Source: Bacteroidota bacterium
Lineage (GTDB): Bacteria > Bacteroidota > Bacteroidia > Bacteroidales > Marinifilaceae
Reading direction: 5' to 3'
Length of the DNA: 14,552 nt
Assembly (NCBI GenBank): GCA_023400335.1
Contig: JAEXFF010000206.1
Span: forward strand, 1-14,552
The notes under the pieces are model-generated. The model did not search any database. It was given only the letters and a program-made list of their open reading frames with translations, and had not been told where the DNA came from. Shown here one piece after another: positions 14,474 through 14,552 of the stretch. How positions within the stretch are numbered: the stretch's first letter is position 1; each line of letters begins with the position of its first letter. A program made the translations under genes and the position numbers.

Positions 14474-14552
14474 CTATTCTGTTGTCTCTTCCTCCTCTGT
14501 ATGGACCTCCTCTGTTTCGTCTTCGTCGGGCGGTTCTCCGTCTGTATATTTG
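14474..14552 (-). CDS. C-terminal end of an unidentified protein with an acidic tail, truncated by the window edge
   Basis: Reading leftwards from the edge there are 25 codons and a TAG stop (14476-14474). The peptide begins KYTDGEPPDEDE and ends EEVHTEEEETTE: 12 of 25 residues are Asp or Glu, with several Thr and no hydrophobic run. Such biased acidic tails are typical of real protein C-termini, and a hairpin terminator follows at once, which supports a genuine gene end. The family cannot be named from this much sequence. Confidence 0.55.
   Translation of the reverse strand, partial: KYTDGEPPDEDETEEVHTEEEETTE

Noticed and set aside
1..14552. Mobile element, CRISPR array, tRNA or rRNA
   Set aside because: No transposase or integrase motifs, no regularly spaced long repeats, and no cloverleaf or rRNA-like segments were seen on either strand.

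Overview
The window looks like chromosomal DNA from a Bacteroidales bacterium, most likely a gut-type genus such as Odoribacter or a relative (the genus is an inference). The evidence is a Bacteroidetes-type protein with a TonB plug domain but no barrel, lipoprotein signals of the FIGGC/LTGGC/LLGAC type, weak or absent Shine-Dalgarno sequences, and several exact matches to the Bacteroidetes -7 promoter element TAnnTTTG. The DNA is AT-leaning with uniform coding style. I see no insertion sequence, integrase, tRNA, rRNA or CRISPR array.

Left part, 1-5707. A plug-domain surface or periplasmic protein, cut by the window edge, runs rightwards and ends one base from the stop codon of a leftward gene. 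Three leftward genes follow in transcription order: an ABC-F ATPase (5707 to 4058), a TolC/OprM-type outer-membrane channel (3932 to 2547) and an AcrA-type periplasmic adaptor lipoprotein (2508 to 1381). The channel and adaptor form a two-gene efflux unit with no inner-membrane pump of its own.

Middle, 5708-11910. A 376-bp divergent intergenic region holds a likely ABC-F promoter, a tandem pair of imperfect palindromes 20 bp apart (with a third partial copy), and a perfect 15-bp palindrome near the presumed start of the rightward transcript. The rightward operon is a complete RND efflux system: adaptor lipoprotein, HAE1-type proton-driven pump with the expected proton-relay residues, and an outer-membrane channel lipoprotein. 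Adaptor and pump genes overlap by 4 bp. Together the two units give two adaptors and two channels for one visible pump, so the leftward pair may share this pump or a distant one.

Right part, 11911-14552. A cytoplasmic metallo-beta-lactamase-fold hydrolase of the NAPE-PLD/UlaG-like kind has its own candidate promoter and ends in a hairpin that includes its stop codon. A 380-bp gap with a good candidate promoter precedes an endonuclease/exonuclease/phosphatase-fold lipoprotein. At the far right, a leftward gene enters the window with an acidic, Glu-rich C-terminus. A perfect 11-bp inverted repeat between it and the phosphatase-fold gene is probably a shared terminator.

Most of this is recognisable chromosomal content. 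The points most worth checking are the pumpless channel-adaptor pair beside a full RND operon and the phased palindromes in front of that operon. I do not see convincing evidence of a wholly new system.
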